A program made the position numbers and the translations under genes. The notes below the pieces were generated by a model, which worked only from the letters and a program-made list of their open reading frames with translations, did no database searches and was not told the origin of the DNA. Positions 1 to 9,286 of a stretch of DNA of 64,000 bases are shown one piece after another; within the stretch, counting starts at the first letter, position 1; each line of letters begins with the position of its first letter. Source of the DNA: Prolixibacter sp. SD074 (GTDB taxonomy: Bacteria > Bacteroidota > Bacteroidia > Bacteroidales > Prolixibacteraceae); assembly GCF_009617895.1 (NCBI RefSeq), contig NZ_BLAW01000001.1:735001-799000 (forward strand). Direction: 5' to 3'.

Positions 1-52
1 TGTCTGTATTTTTTTGAGATGAATTCCGTACATTAACGCAAAATGAAATCTA

Positions 53-742
53 ATGAAGCTAATAACCGTACTACTACTTATATTTTTATTCCCGTTGTTG
101 GCGTGTGCACAGGAAGATTTTGAGGCCAAGCGCATGGAAATGGTAAAAAAGCAAATCATTGCCCGGGGCATCGATGATGGCCCAACGATTAAGGCTATGC
201 GCAAAGTTCCCCGTCAGGATTTTGTTCCGGACGCGTACCGTGATCAGGCGTATAGAGATTCCCGGCTTTCGATAGGCTATGGACAGACCATTTCGCAACC
301 TTATATTGTGGCCTTAATGACCGAAAAAACAAAACCTTCGAAGGGGGAAAAGGCGTTGGAAATTGGAACAGGATCCGGTTATCAGGCTGCTGTTCTCGCC
401 GAAATTGTCGATTCGGTTTACACCATCGAATTGATCCCCGGCTTAGCCCTGCATGCCGCTAAAGTACTTTCCGGTCTTCATTACGATAATGTGGTAACGA
501 AACGAGGTGATGGTTACCGTGGTTGGCCCGAACATGCGCCTTTCGATATCATTCTGGTCACGGCTGCCGGCGATCATATTCCCCGCCCGTTAATTGATCA
601 GTTGGCCGAAAATGGCCGGTTGATCATGCCGGTTGGGCAGCCCGGAAGCTTTCAACAATTGGTATTGCTGACCAAACGAAATGGCCGGGTTAAACGAAAA
701 AATCTGGCGACAGTTCAATTTGTTCCGCTGCAGCGGGAATGA
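53..742 (+). CDS. pcm: Exported protein-L-isoaspartate O-methyltransferase
   Basis: Uses S-adenosylmethionine to methylate isoaspartyl residues in damaged proteins so that they can revert to aspartate. The SAM-binding motif I is visible as ALEIGTGSGYQAA around residues 100-113, preceded by the family stretch IGYGQTISQPYIVALM. Length (229 aa) is typical plus a leader. The N-terminus is a hydrophobic signal peptide ending in the lipobox L15-L16-A17-C18, so the enzyme is probably a periplasmic lipoprotein instead of the usual cytosolic form; cleavage after ACAQ is the alternative. It stands alone and converges on acs with a shared terminator. Family assignment is firm; the exported location is inferred from the leader. 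Confidence 0.93.
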   Translation: MKLITVLLLIFLFPLLACAQEDFEAKRMEMVKKQIIARGIDDGPTIKAMRKVPRQDFVPDAYRDQAYRDSRLSIGYGQTISQPYIVALMTEKTKPSKGEKALEIGTGSGYQAAVLAEIVDSVYTIELIPGLALHAAKVLSGLHYDNVVTKRGDGYRGWPEHAPFDIILVTAAGDHIPRPLIDQLAENGRLIMPVGQPGSFQQLVLLTKRNGRVKRKNLATVQFVPLQRE

Positions 743-766
743 TTTGTATCAGGATGCATAAGACTA

Positions 767-806
767 AAAAAAAGCCGGATCTGTTTTCAACTCCGGCTTT
801 TTTTTT
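767..806. terminator. Bidirectional rho-independent terminator
   Basis: Inverted repeat with arms ending in AAGCCGGA and TCCGGCTT, flanked by an A-run on one side and a T-run on the other. It lies between the convergent pcm and acs ends, so it can terminate both. Confidence 0.85.
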
Positions 807-821
807 ATTATTTGTACCAGA

Positions 822-2735
822 TTATCGTTTTACATCAACTAATGCGCCGTCGATAATTTGATCAACCACTTCCTCGTCGAGTAGCGTGGTGATATCACCA
901 AGGTTGGTAGCATCACCTTCCGCAATTTTCCGTAATATTCTTCGCATAATTTTGCCGGACCGGGTTTTGGGTAAGCCCGGAACTAACTGGATAATGTCGG
1001 GTTTGGCGATTGGACCGATGATCTTATTGACACCTTTCATAATCGAATTACGGATACCATCTTCGCCTCCTGTCGATAATTCACCACAAACGACAAAAGC
1101 ATAGACTCCTTGTCCTTTGATGGCATGGGGATAACCTACCACTGCTGATTCGTTGACCAGCGGGTGCTCGTTGATGGCATTTTCAATCTCTGCTGTTCCC
1201 AGCCGGTGTCCCGAAACGTTGATTACATCGTCTACACGACCAAGGATACGATAGTATCCATCCTCGTCACGTTTCACACCGTCGCCGGTGAAGTACATAT
1301 TTTCGAAACGCGAGAAATAGGTATCTTTCATACGTTTGTGATCGCCCCAAATGGTACGAAGCATTCCTGGCCAGGGATATTTGATACAGAGATTCCCTTC
1401 CACGCTGTTTCCTACCAGTTCTTTTCCACTATTATCGACAACAACCGGTTGCACTCCCGGCAGTGGCATGGTGGCAAAAGAAGGTTTCGTTGGAGTAACG
1501 CCGGCAATTGGACTAATCATGATACCACCGGTTTCAGTTTGCCACCAGGTATCGACAATGGGACAACGGTTTTTCCCAATATGATCGTGGTACCAGTGCC
1601 AGGCTTCTTCGTTGATGGGCTCACCAACTGTTCCCAAAACCTTCAGCGAGTCAATCTTTTTACCATCAATGAACTCAGAGCCTTTGGCCAATAAAGCACG
1701 AATAGCCGTTGGTGCAGTATAGAATTGATTCACCTTATATTTAGCTACAATGTCCCAGAAACGACCGGCATCGGGCCAGGAGGGAACTCCTTCGAACATG
1801 AGTGTTTGTGCACCATTTAATAATGGCCCGTAAACAATGTAGGAATGCCCGGTAATCCAGCCGATGTCAGCGGTACAGAAATAGACGTCGCCGACATCGT
1901 ATTGGAATACATTTTTAAAGGTATAGGCTGTATAGGTCATGTATCCACCGGTGGTGTGAACAATTCCTTTTGGTTTACCGGTAGAACCGGAAGTGTATAA
2001 TATGAATAGTTCATCTTCGGAATCCATTTCTTCGGGCTCGCAGTGTGCAGGCTCACCATGAATGGCATCATGCCACCAGATATCACGGCCTTCTTTCATG
2101 TTAACGGATGAACCGGTTCGTTTTAATACTACTGAATTTTTTATCGTAGGACAGCTCTTCAATGCATCATCTGCAATATCCTTCAACGGTGTGATTTTGG
2201 AACCCCGGTATCCGCCATCAGCTGTCAACAATACGGTGGCTTTGGCGTCATTTATCCGGTTGGCCAGCGATTGAGCCGAGAAGCCGGCAAAGACTATCGA
2301 ATGTATGGCGCCAATACGGGCACATGCCAGCATTCCGACTGCCAGTTCCGGAACCATTGGCATATACAACGCTACGCGATCGCCTTTACGTATGCCAAGC
2401 CGTTTCAGGGCGTTCGCAAACATGTTTACTTCTGCCAATAATTCCTTGTAGGTCAGTACGCGGTTGTCTTCGTCCGGATTGTTAGGTTCCCAGATAATAG
2501 CAGGCAAGTTGGCGTGCGTGTACAGGTTTTTCTCAAAGATGTTCTCGGTAATGTTGAGCTTTCCATTGATGAACCATTTGATTTCAGGTTTCTTGAAATC
2601 CCATTCAACGGTTTTATCCCAGCGTTTTCTCCAGAAAAACGACTCGGCAACCTGATTCCAAAATGCTTCGGGATTGGCTATTCCTTTTTGACATTCGTGA
2701 ATGTAACCTCCTAAGGAATGAATTTTTGGTACCAT
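822..2735 (-). CDS. acs: Acetyl-CoA synthetase (acetate--CoA ligase)
   Basis: Activates acetate to acetyl-CoA through acetyl-AMP. At 637 aa it has the normal length of the AMP-forming family. Visible motifs: the P-loop-like YTSGSTGKPKGIVH near residue 250, the adenylation motif with TGDG near residue 480, and the C-terminal GLPKTRSGKIMRRILRK carrying the lysine that is acetylated in regulated homologues. The N-terminal ACAS_N segment is present. The ATG at 2735 is followed directly by the family N-terminus. Monocistronic, with a 263-nt AT-rich upstream region and the strong shared terminator downstream. Likely used for acetate assimilation or overflow re-uptake. Confidence 0.97.
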   Translation of the reverse strand: MVPKIHSLGGYIHECQKGIANPEAFWNQVAESFFWRKRWDKTVEWDFKKPEIKWFINGKLNITENIFEKNLYTHANLPAIIWEPNNPDEDNRVLTYKELLAEVNMFANALKRLGIRKGDRVALYMPMVPELAVGMLACARIGAIHSIVFAGFSAQSLANRINDAKATVLLTADGGYRGSKITPLKDIADDALKSCPTIKNSVVLKRTGSSVNMKEGRDIWWHDAIHGEPAHCEPEEMDSEDELFILYTSGSTGKPKGIVHTTGGYMTYTAYTFKNVFQYDVGDVYFCTADIGWITGHSYIVYGPLLNGAQTLMFEGVPSWPDAGRFWDIVAKYKVNQFYTAPTAIRALLAKGSEFIDGKKIDSLKVLGTVGEPINEEAWHWYHDHIGKNRCPIVDTWWQTETGGIMISPIAGVTPTKPSFATMPLPGVQPVVVDNSGKELVGNSVEGNLCIKYPWPGMLRTIWGDHKRMKDTYFSRFENMYFTGDGVKRDEDGYYRILGRVDDVINVSGHRLGTAEIENAINEHPLVNESAVVGYPHAIKGQGVYAFVVCGELSTGGEDGIRNSIMKGVNKIIGPIAKPDIIQLVPGLPKTRSGKIMRRILRKIAEGDATNLGDITTLLDEEVVDQIIDGALVDVKR

Positions 2736-2998
2736 GTAATTTTATTTTAATAATGTTTGGATTTCGAAAAATGCCTCAATTTATATTGAATAAGAATAAG
2801 AATCAAGTATTAAGGTCACATAGTCTCAGCATCCGGAGTATCATAATTAACAATGATAATTCAGAAAAGAAGAAAAAAGCAGTGTGATTGGTTGTATTTG
2901 TGTGTTTATAGCTGTTCGTTGTAAATATTATTATTATTATAAAGAATTTAATTTTATGTGGTTTTAATCTAAATAAGAATAAAAAAACGATCGTTATC

Positions 2999-3487
2999 TC
3001 AGAAAAGTGTTGTTTGAGTTTCGGAATCCTGATTGGTTTGTGCTGCTTCCCGTCCAATTATCGCTTGTTTGCGAACCGGATCCCAGCGATAACCTCCTGT
3101 TTTACCCAACCTCTTGATTACCCGGTGGCAGGGAATGAGGTATCCCACCGGATTTTTTCCAATGGCCGTTCCAACTGCTCTTTGAGCTGACGGAGCATCG
3201 AGATGTGTGGCGGTTGCACCATAACTGGTCAAAGTGCCTTCGGGAATTTGGAGCAAAGCCTGCCATACTTTCAATTGAAACGGGGTTCCTTTTAGTCGGA
3301 GAGCAATGGGACTATTCGGTTTTCCTTGGTTGAAGGAAGAATTCACATTCCGGTGCAGCTGGTGTTCCTTTTCAACTAGCCTGGCGGAAGGCCATTCTTC
3401 CTTTATTATTGCTGTGGCGTCTTCCTCTTCATTAATGAAAAACAGGTTACAGATGCCCCGGTCAGTTGATGCGACAACAAATTTCAT
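2999..3487 (-). CDS. ogt: Methylated-DNA--protein-cysteine methyltransferase
   Basis: Suicide repair enzyme that moves the methyl group of O6-methylguanine (and O4-methylthymine) to its own cysteine. The acceptor motif PCHRVI is present with Cys120, followed by GKTGGYRWDPVRKQ. The N-terminal domain (about 1-65) is short, and there is no Ada-type metal-binding or AraC domain, so this is the stand-alone Ogt form (162 aa). The ATG at 3487 is supported by GGAGG about ten bases upstream and an in-frame stop just before that. The tail (after residue 148) is polar and family-unlike. Divergent from argS. Confidence 0.93.
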   Translation of the reverse strand: MKFVVASTDRGICNLFFINEEEDATAIIKEEWPSARLVEKEHQLHRNVNSSFNQGKPNSPIALRLKGTPFQLKVWQALLQIPEGTLTSYGATATHLDAPSAQRAVGTAIGKNPVGYLIPCHRVIKRLGKTGGYRWDPVRKQAIIGREAAQTNQDSETQTTLF

Positions 3488-3583
3488 GATGGTAGTTTTC
3501 CTCCAACTTTAACTTTGGGCCATATTATGGACGGTCGCAGCAATCAGTTACATTTCCCGGAAGGAAATCTCATGGTGGTTTTC

Positions 3584-3591
3584 TATCTTTG
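3584..3591 (+). promoter_or_regulatory. Probable -7 box for argS
   Basis: TATCTTTG matches the Bacteroidota -7 consensus TAnnTTTG exactly and sits 36 nt before the ATG at 3627. No clear -33 TTG was found at the usual distance. Confidence 0.5.
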
Positions 3592-3626
3592 CGGTTCGAA
3601 AAACGGAATTGACAAATTACCCGGAT

Positions 3627-5417
3627 ATGGATATTGAAATCATCATCAGAGATAAGGTTATTGACGCGATTGAAAAGCTTTACAATCATAAAGCCGGCCC
3701 GGACCAGGTCCAGGTTCAGAATACGCGAAAAGATTTTGAAGGAGACAAAACTGTTGTTGTTTTTCCTTTTTTGCGATTCTCGAAAAAATCACCCGAACAG
3801 ACCGGTGAGGAATTGGGAATTTTTCTGACCGGGCAAGTAAGCGAAATTGCCGGATTCAATGTCGTAAAAGGCTTTTTAAACCTGGTTATCGATGGCAGCT
3901 ACTGGATGAATCAGCTAAACGAAGCGGCAGGAGACAAGCAGTATGGTTTTTCCCCGGTTACCGCCGAATCGGAACTGGTGATGATCGAGTATTCTTCGCC
4001 GAACACCAATAAACCTTTGCACCTGGGGCACATCCGTAATAATTTACTTGGCTTTTCTATCAGTGAAATTATGAAAGCCAACGGAAACAAGGTGGTGAAG
4101 ACCAACATTGTCAACGATCGGGGAATTCATATCTGTAAGTCGATGTATGCCTGGAAGACGCTTGGTAATGGAGAGACCCCGGCTTCGTCTGGCAAAAAAG
4201 GTGATCACCTGGTCGGTGAGTACTATGTAAAGTTTGACCAGTTGTATAAAAAGGAAATTTCCGAACTGGTTGCCGGTGGCATGCCGGAGGACGAAGCTAA
4301 AGACAATGCGCCGTCCATTCTGGCTGCCCGCGACATGTTGCGTAAATGGGAAGCCAATGATACGGAAGTACGGCAATTGTGGGAAAGGATGAATGGCTGG
4401 GTTTACCAGGGCTTTGATGAAACCTATAAAATGCTGGGAGTTGACTTTGATAAGATATATTATGAGTCGGATACCTACCTCATTGGGCGTGACGAAGTAA
4501 TACGCGGATTGGACGAGGGATATTTCTATCGCCGCGAAGACGGTTCGGTATGGGCCGATTTATCCGGTGAAGGACTTGACGAAAAAATTCTGCTTCGCTC
4601 CGACGGTACTTCGGTTTACATGACCCAGGATATTGGTACCGCTAAAATGCGTTATGAGGATTACGATATCAATCACATGATTTATGTGGTGGGAAATGAG
4701 CAGAATTACCATTTCCAGGTGCTGGCTATTTTACTCGATAAACTGGGGTATGAATGGGGCAAGGATTTGTATCACTTTTCTTACGGAATGGTCGAACTTC
4801 CCCATGGTAAGATGAAATCACGGGAAGGTACCGTTGTTGATGCTGATGACCTGGTGGAAGGGATGATTGACGTGGCCCGGAAGGTATCCGAAGAGTTGGG
4901 CAAACTGGATGGTTATTGTGAAGAAGAGAAGGAGAATATTTACCGCATTGTGGCCCTTGGTGCCCTGAAGTATTTTATCCTGAAAGTCGATCCACACAAA
5001 AATATGCTGTTCAATCCGGAAGAATCCATCGACTTCAATGGAAATACGGGCCCTTTTATTCAATACACTTATGCGCGTATTCAGAGTGTGCTTCGAAAAG
5101 CGGCTGATTCACGGCTATCTGTCCCTGAAAAGGCACCATCCATTGCATGCAATGAGAAAGAAATTGAGCTGATTAAGACGATTAACCGTTTTCCATTTGT
5201 GGTGAAAGAAGCCGGAAATAACCATAGTCCTGCGCTTATTGCAAACTATGTGTATGATCTGGTGAAGGAGTTCAACCAGTTTTACCATGATTACAGCATT
5301 GTGAATGAACCGGGCGAAACGGTGCGATCCTTCCGGTTAGTGTTGGCCAAAACTGTTGGGCAGACCATTAAAAATGGTTTTTCCCTGTTGGGAATTGAGG
5401 TGCCGGAACGAATGTAG
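3627..5417 (+). CDS. argS: Arginyl-tRNA synthetase
   Basis: Charges tRNA-Arg with arginine (class Ia). The open frame begins with TTG at 3609, but the ATG at 3627 gives the usual family start (MDIEIIIRDKV) and is preferred; this yields 596 aa. An N-terminal Add1 domain of about 110 residues precedes the HIGH-box region SSPNTNKPLHLGHIRNN, and the KMSKS-like loop reads GKMKSREGT. The anticodon-binding (DALR) domain is at the C-terminus, with YTYARIQSVLRKA. Followed by a hairpin terminator, so probably a single-gene transcript. Confidence 0.97.
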   Translation: MDIEIIIRDKVIDAIEKLYNHKAGPDQVQVQNTRKDFEGDKTVVVFPFLRFSKKSPEQTGEELGIFLTGQVSEIAGFNVVKGFLNLVIDGSYWMNQLNEAAGDKQYGFSPVTAESELVMIEYSSPNTNKPLHLGHIRNNLLGFSISEIMKANGNKVVKTNIVNDRGIHICKSMYAWKTLGNGETPASSGKKGDHLVGEYYVKFDQLYKKEISELVAGGMPEDEAKDNAPSILAARDMLRKWEANDTEVRQLWERMNGWVYQGFDETYKMLGVDFDKIYYESDTYLIGRDEVIRGLDEGYFYRREDGSVWADLSGEGLDEKILLRSDGTSVYMTQDIGTAKMRYEDYDINHMIYVVGNEQNYHFQVLAILLDKLGYEWGKDLYHFSYGMVELPHGKMKSREGTVVDADDLVEGMIDVARKVSEELGKLDGYCEEEKENIYRIVALGALKYFILKVDPHKNMLFNPEESIDFNGNTGPFIQYTYARIQSVLRKAADSRLSVPEKAPSIACNEKEIELIKTINRFPFVVKEAGNNHSPALIANYVYDLVKEFNQFYHDYSIVNEPGETVRSFRLVLAKTVGQTIKNGFSLLGIEVPERM

Positions 5418-5437
5418 GCATTGGCAAATCATAGCAT

Positions 5438-5476
5438 CAACCCCCGATTATCTTCGGATATTCGGGGTTTCTTTTT
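5438..5476 (+). terminator. Rho-independent terminator of argS
   Basis: Arms AACCCCCGA and TCGGGGTTT enclose a short loop and are followed by CTTTTTG, about 20 nt after the argS stop codon. Confidence 0.75.
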
Positions 5477-5557
5477 GCTGATGAATGGCAGCTTTAAACT
5501 TCGGAATTACTGGAGGATGGAAAATTTTTTACCTTTAAGCACCAAAAATTTTTGCAT

Positions 5558-5848
5558 ATGAATCCATTTGAATTTATCGGTTGGTTTGGAAACATTATTC
5601 TTAGTATTGGGGTCATTCCCCAGGTCATCCAAACATGGCGCACACATGATGTTTCCAGTTTCAACTGGCCATTTCTCCTAATGTGGGCTTTTGGCGTATT
5701 GTTTACGTTCATCTATATCGCCCAGGGCGACATGGCACGTGGTTCTTTTCAGTGGCCGCTTTGGCTTAATTATCTGGTTAACATACTAGCAACGTCCTAC
5801 TTAGTTTATGCTAAATATAAATATGGAAAAACGGTCGTATCTGATTAG
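5558..5848 (+). CDS. SemiSWEET family (PQ-loop) sugar transporter
   Basis: A 96-aa membrane protein with three predicted helices (about residues 6-24, 41-58 and 68-86), the size of bacterial SemiSWEET half-transporters, which dimerise to carry sugars through the inner membrane. The PQ motif is in helix 1 (SIGVIPQVIQTWRT), and the polar loop after it (HDVSSFNWP) is typical. The frame also allows a TTG at 5552, but the ATG at 5558 is preferred. A weak -7-like TACCTTTA lies about 28 nt upstream. Substrate cannot be told from sequence. Confidence 0.85.
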   Translation: MNPFEFIGWFGNIILSIGVIPQVIQTWRTHDVSSFNWPFLLMWAFGVLFTFIYIAQGDMARGSFQWPLWLNYLVNILATSYLVYAKYKYGKTVVSD

Positions 5849-5995
5849 TTTTTAAAGTGGGGAGTTGTCGTGAAATAATTGCAGTATCTTTTCGTTACTT
5901 AAGCAACAATTTGCGAATGTTCACTTTTTAGATTGGACGAAGGGGATGTCGAATATTCTATAGTTGTTGTTTGCCAAACTTTGCATGTTGCGCTT

Positions 5996-8900
5996 ATGGA
6001 TAGAATTGTTATTTATCATATCGATACTGCCGTTTCCGGGAAAATTCTGGATGCTGTTTCTGATTGCTCCGGATTCAGTGCTGTTTTCTTGAATGATGTG
6101 ACAACTTTTTTTCAGGATATTCAGCGGATTAAGCCGGATCTTCTCATCACCGGCACAGCCGATTTTCCGGAATTGCTGGAAGGGCCCTCCATGCATGATA
6201 TGGTGTTTTCGGGCAAGTTTAAGGTTGTATTGATCGAAAATTCCGGGGACAGTGATCTTTCAGAAATTCCCGAGTTTGTCACCATCGTTTCTGATGAAGT
6301 TAATCCGAACAGTCTGAGAATTCTTCTCAAAGAGATGATGGGTGATTGCAAGAGGGAGCTTCATACAGGCGAACATCTTGATTGGGTCATTCAGCATATC
6401 CCTACGGCCATTTTTTGGAAAGATACCCGTTTAAAATATTTGGGCTGTAACCAAATGTTTGCTGCCGATCGCGGGTTAAATAACCTTGAGCAAGTGACAG
6501 GCCTGACCGATTTTGACCTGTTTTCGTCTGACGAAGCAGCCGGTAATATTGCCATAGACAGGGAAGTGCTTGCCACTGGTCAATCCAAAATAAACTACGT
6601 GGAAGCCGTCCCAAACCGAAACGGGAAAACCGAATGGTTGCGGAAAAGTAAAATTCCCATGCGAAATGAGAAAGGGGAAAACATTGGCATTTTGGGAATG
6701 TATGAAAAAATTACTGACCAGAAGTTGGCTGAAGCAGAATTGGAAAAAGAGAAGGATTTGGTTGATACTTTTCTGAAAAACAGTCCGGATATTATTTATT
6801 ATAAAGATAGAAAAGCCAGGTATACCCGAATTAACGAAGCGCATGCGCGGTTGATGAGGCTGGAAAAACCGGAAGATGCTATTGGAAAAACCGATTTTGA
6901 TTTTCATGATCGGGAATTTGCACAACAATCTTATCAGGACGATATGAATGTGATGCATACGGGCGAAACAATCGTTGATAAACTTCAGGAATTTGTAGAT
7001 GCATGTGGTGAACTGAGGCATTTTACTACAACTAAAATCCCCATTCGGGGGAAGAATGGGCAGATTATTGGTTTGGTTGGCATTTCGCGCGATTATTCTC
7101 AGAGGAAGAAAATCGAGGAACGGTTGGAACAAGAAATGCAGTTCCTGCAAATTTTAATGGACAGCTTCCCCGATTCGATTTATTTTAAAGATGCTCAGTC
7201 GCGTTTTATCAGGATTAATCGTGCCCAATACGAAAAGTTAGGGTTGAAGTCTTCTGAAGAGGCTATCGGAAAAACCGATTTTGATTTCTTTTCGAAAGAA
7301 GAAGCCACCGGTGCATATAATGATGAGGCCGAGTTGTTTAAATCGGGCAAACCGGTTGTTAATAAAATGGAAAAACTAAGTAACAGAGATGGAACCTTCC
7401 GTTGGATGTCGGCTACCAAAATGCCTATTCAGGACAACGATGGGAAAATCATCGGTTTGGTAGGAATTTCGAGGGATAATACGATGGAGGTTGAGGCCCG
7501 GAAACATCTGGAAATGGCTAAAGAGAAAGCAGAGGAGGCCAACCGGGCAAAAAGCCTGTTCCTGGCAAATATGTCGCACGAAATCAGGACACCGATGAAT
7601 GGCGTTATTGGGATGGCTGATATTTTGGGGAAGACAAAACTGAATGAAGAGCAAAAGGAGTATCTTGATGTGATCACCAAATCGGGAAATAACCTGTTGT
7701 CTATTATTAACGACATTCTTGATTTCTCCAAGATTGAGTCCGGACGGATGGAGATGGAATCGACTCCCATCAATATTCGTGAAATAGTGGAGGATGTAGC
7801 TGATATATTGATTGTTAAATCCAATGTTAAAGGCCTTGGCCTGGTAACCTATATTGACGCAGCCATTCCCGGTACGGTAATGGGCGATCCTGTTCGGTTA
7901 AGGCAGGTACTTATTAATCTCGCCAATAACGCAATCAAATTTACCAATAGCGGTGAAGTATTCATTTCAGCTGAACTGAAAGGGATTGACTCAAAGGTTG
8001 AAGTGCTTTTTAAGGTAAAAGATACCGGAATAGGAATTTCTAAAGAGGCACAGGAAAAGGTGTTTGAATCCTTTACGCAGGTCGATTCATCAACAACCCG
8101 TAAGTATGGCGGAACTGGCCTGGGATTAGCTATTTCGAAGCGATTGTCTGAGCAGATGGGCGGAGAGATTGGCCTGGAAAGCAAAGCCAACCAGGGGTCT
8201 TTGTTCTGGTTTACTGCCCGTTTCGAAAAGGCATCTGCTGAACGAGAACCTGATCGGCCGAAAAAAGTTATTGAGCTGGAAAATGTGAAGGTTTTGATAG
8301 TTGATGATAATCGTACCAACCGGTTAATCTTTTCAAAATATCTTGAAACCTGGGATTGTTCATCGGATGAAGCTTCCAGTGGGATGCAGGCGTTGAAGAA
8401 ATTGAGAAAAGCTGCTTCTGAAGGGAAACCTTATGATATAGCCCTGGTTGATTTCCAGATGGCCGAAATGGATGGACTCGATTTTGCCAGTCGCGTGAAA
8501 AAGGATCCGGCGATTGCTTCCACCAAAATGATACTGTTATCTTCCATTTCTGATATCCTTTCCCGAGGGCAGGTGCGTAGCGCTGGTTTTGAGTACTATT
8601 TAAATAAGCCGGTTAAACTCGGGCAGCTGTTGAATATTATGGCTAAGGTGACCGGAAAAGAGTTACCTGAATCATATTTACACTCCGGACATAAAAAAAA
8701 TGCAGGGGTTAACCGAAAGAAAAGAAATCTGAGAGTGCTGGTCGCGGAAGATAATGTGATTAATCAGAAAGTTGCCATGTTAACGCTTAAATGTGTTTCC
8801 GGTTCCATCGATTTGGCAAAAGATGGCGAAGAGGCATGGCAGATGTACCGCGATAACAAGTACGATCTCATTATGATGGATATACAAATGCCTCTGCTTA

Positions 8901-9094
8901 ACGGCTATGAGGTAACAAAAATGATTCGCAAAAAGGAAGAAGAGGAAAAAGGTAAGCCGATAAAAATTGTGGCCATGACAGCCAATGCTTTGCAGGAGGA
9001 TGTCGATTTATGTTTGAGTATCGGCATGGATGGTTACTTAAGTAAGCCTTTTAAAGCTGAAGATGTAATCGAAACCATAGACAAGTTGTTTTGA
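5996..9094 (+). CDS. Hybrid sensor histidine kinase, three PAS domains and two receivers
   Basis: Soluble multidomain signalling kinase with no membrane segment. From the ATG at 5996 (1032 aa; an in-frame TTG at 5933 would add 21 residues): a degenerate receiver-like region (about 1-115) whose third strand lacks the phosphoacceptor Asp; three PAS domains (about 125-240, 255-370, 385-495) that share an (I/L)xKTDFDF-type signature; a short coiled coil; the H-box SHEIRTPMNG with His528; the ATPase core with N-box LANNAIKF, G1 DTGIGI and G2 YGGTGLGLAI; then two receivers with phosphoacceptor Asp819 (ALVDFQM) and Asp962 (MMDIQMP). No HPt domain is present, so phosphotransfer must end on another protein or on the receivers. 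No partner gene is adjacent, so the signal is unknown. Confidence 0.92.
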   Translation: MDRIVIYHIDTAVSGKILDAVSDCSGFSAVFLNDVTTFFQDIQRIKPDLLITGTADFPELLEGPSMHDMVFSGKFKVVLIENSGDSDLSEIPEFVTIVSDEVNPNSLRILLKEMMGDCKRELHTGEHLDWVIQHIPTAIFWKDTRLKYLGCNQMFAADRGLNNLEQVTGLTDFDLFSSDEAAGNIAIDREVLATGQSKINYVEAVPNRNGKTEWLRKSKIPMRNEKGENIGILGMYEKITDQKLAEAELEKEKDLVDTFLKNSPDIIYYKDRKARYTRINEAHARLMRLEKPEDAIGKTDFDFHDREFAQQSYQDDMNVMHTGETIVDKLQEFVDACGELRHFTTTKIPIRGKNGQIIGLVGISRDYSQRKKIEERLEQEMQFLQILMDSFPDSIYFKDAQSRFIRINRAQYEKLGLKSSEEAIGKTDFDFFSKEEATGAYNDEAELFKSGKPVVNKMEKLSNRDGTFRWMSATKMPIQDNDGKIIGLVGISRDNTMEVEARKHLEMAKEKAEEANRAKSLFLANMSHEIRTPMNGVIGMADILGKTKLNEEQKEYLDVITKSGNNLLSIINDILDFSKIESGRMEMESTPINIREIVEDVADILIVKSNVKGLGLVTYIDAAIPGTVMGDPVRLRQVLINLANNAIKFTNSGEVFISAELKGIDSKVEVLFKVKDTGIGISKEAQEKVFESFTQVDSSTTRKYGGTGLGLAISKRLSEQMGGEIGLESKANQGSLFWFTARFEKASAEREPDRPKKVIELENVKVLIVDDNRTNRLIFSKYLETWDCSSDEASSGMQALKKLRKAASEGKPYDIALVDFQMAEMDGLDFASRVKKDPAIASTKMILLSSISDILSRGQVRSAGFEYYLNKPVKLGQLLNIMAKVTGKELPESYLHSGHKKNAGVNRKKRNLRVLVAEDNVINQKVAMLTLKCVSGSIDLAKDGEEAWQMYRDNKYDLIMMDIQMPLLNGYEVTKMIRKKEEEEKGKPIKIVAMTANALQEDVDLCLSIGMDGYLSKPFKAEDVIETIDKLF

Positions 9095-9250
9095 TCTTTT
9101 TTTTATCATTACAGTATTTCAATTACTCTGATGGATCAGCCTGGTTCGGTTTTTCCGGTTAGTTTGGCTGTACCGATGATAGAGGTGTTTTTCGGACTAT
9201 CGATGTATTCATTTGACTGATTTTATATTTTCCTAATTCTGCCAATTCAT

Positions 9251-9258
9251 TATCTTTG
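9251..9258 (+). promoter_or_regulatory. Probable -7 box for ffh
   Basis: TATCTTTG, a full match to TAnnTTTG, 29 nt before the ffh ATG. No convincing -33 element at standard spacing. Confidence 0.5.
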
Positions 9259-9286
9259 TACACACTCAAAAATAACGGGAATACAA

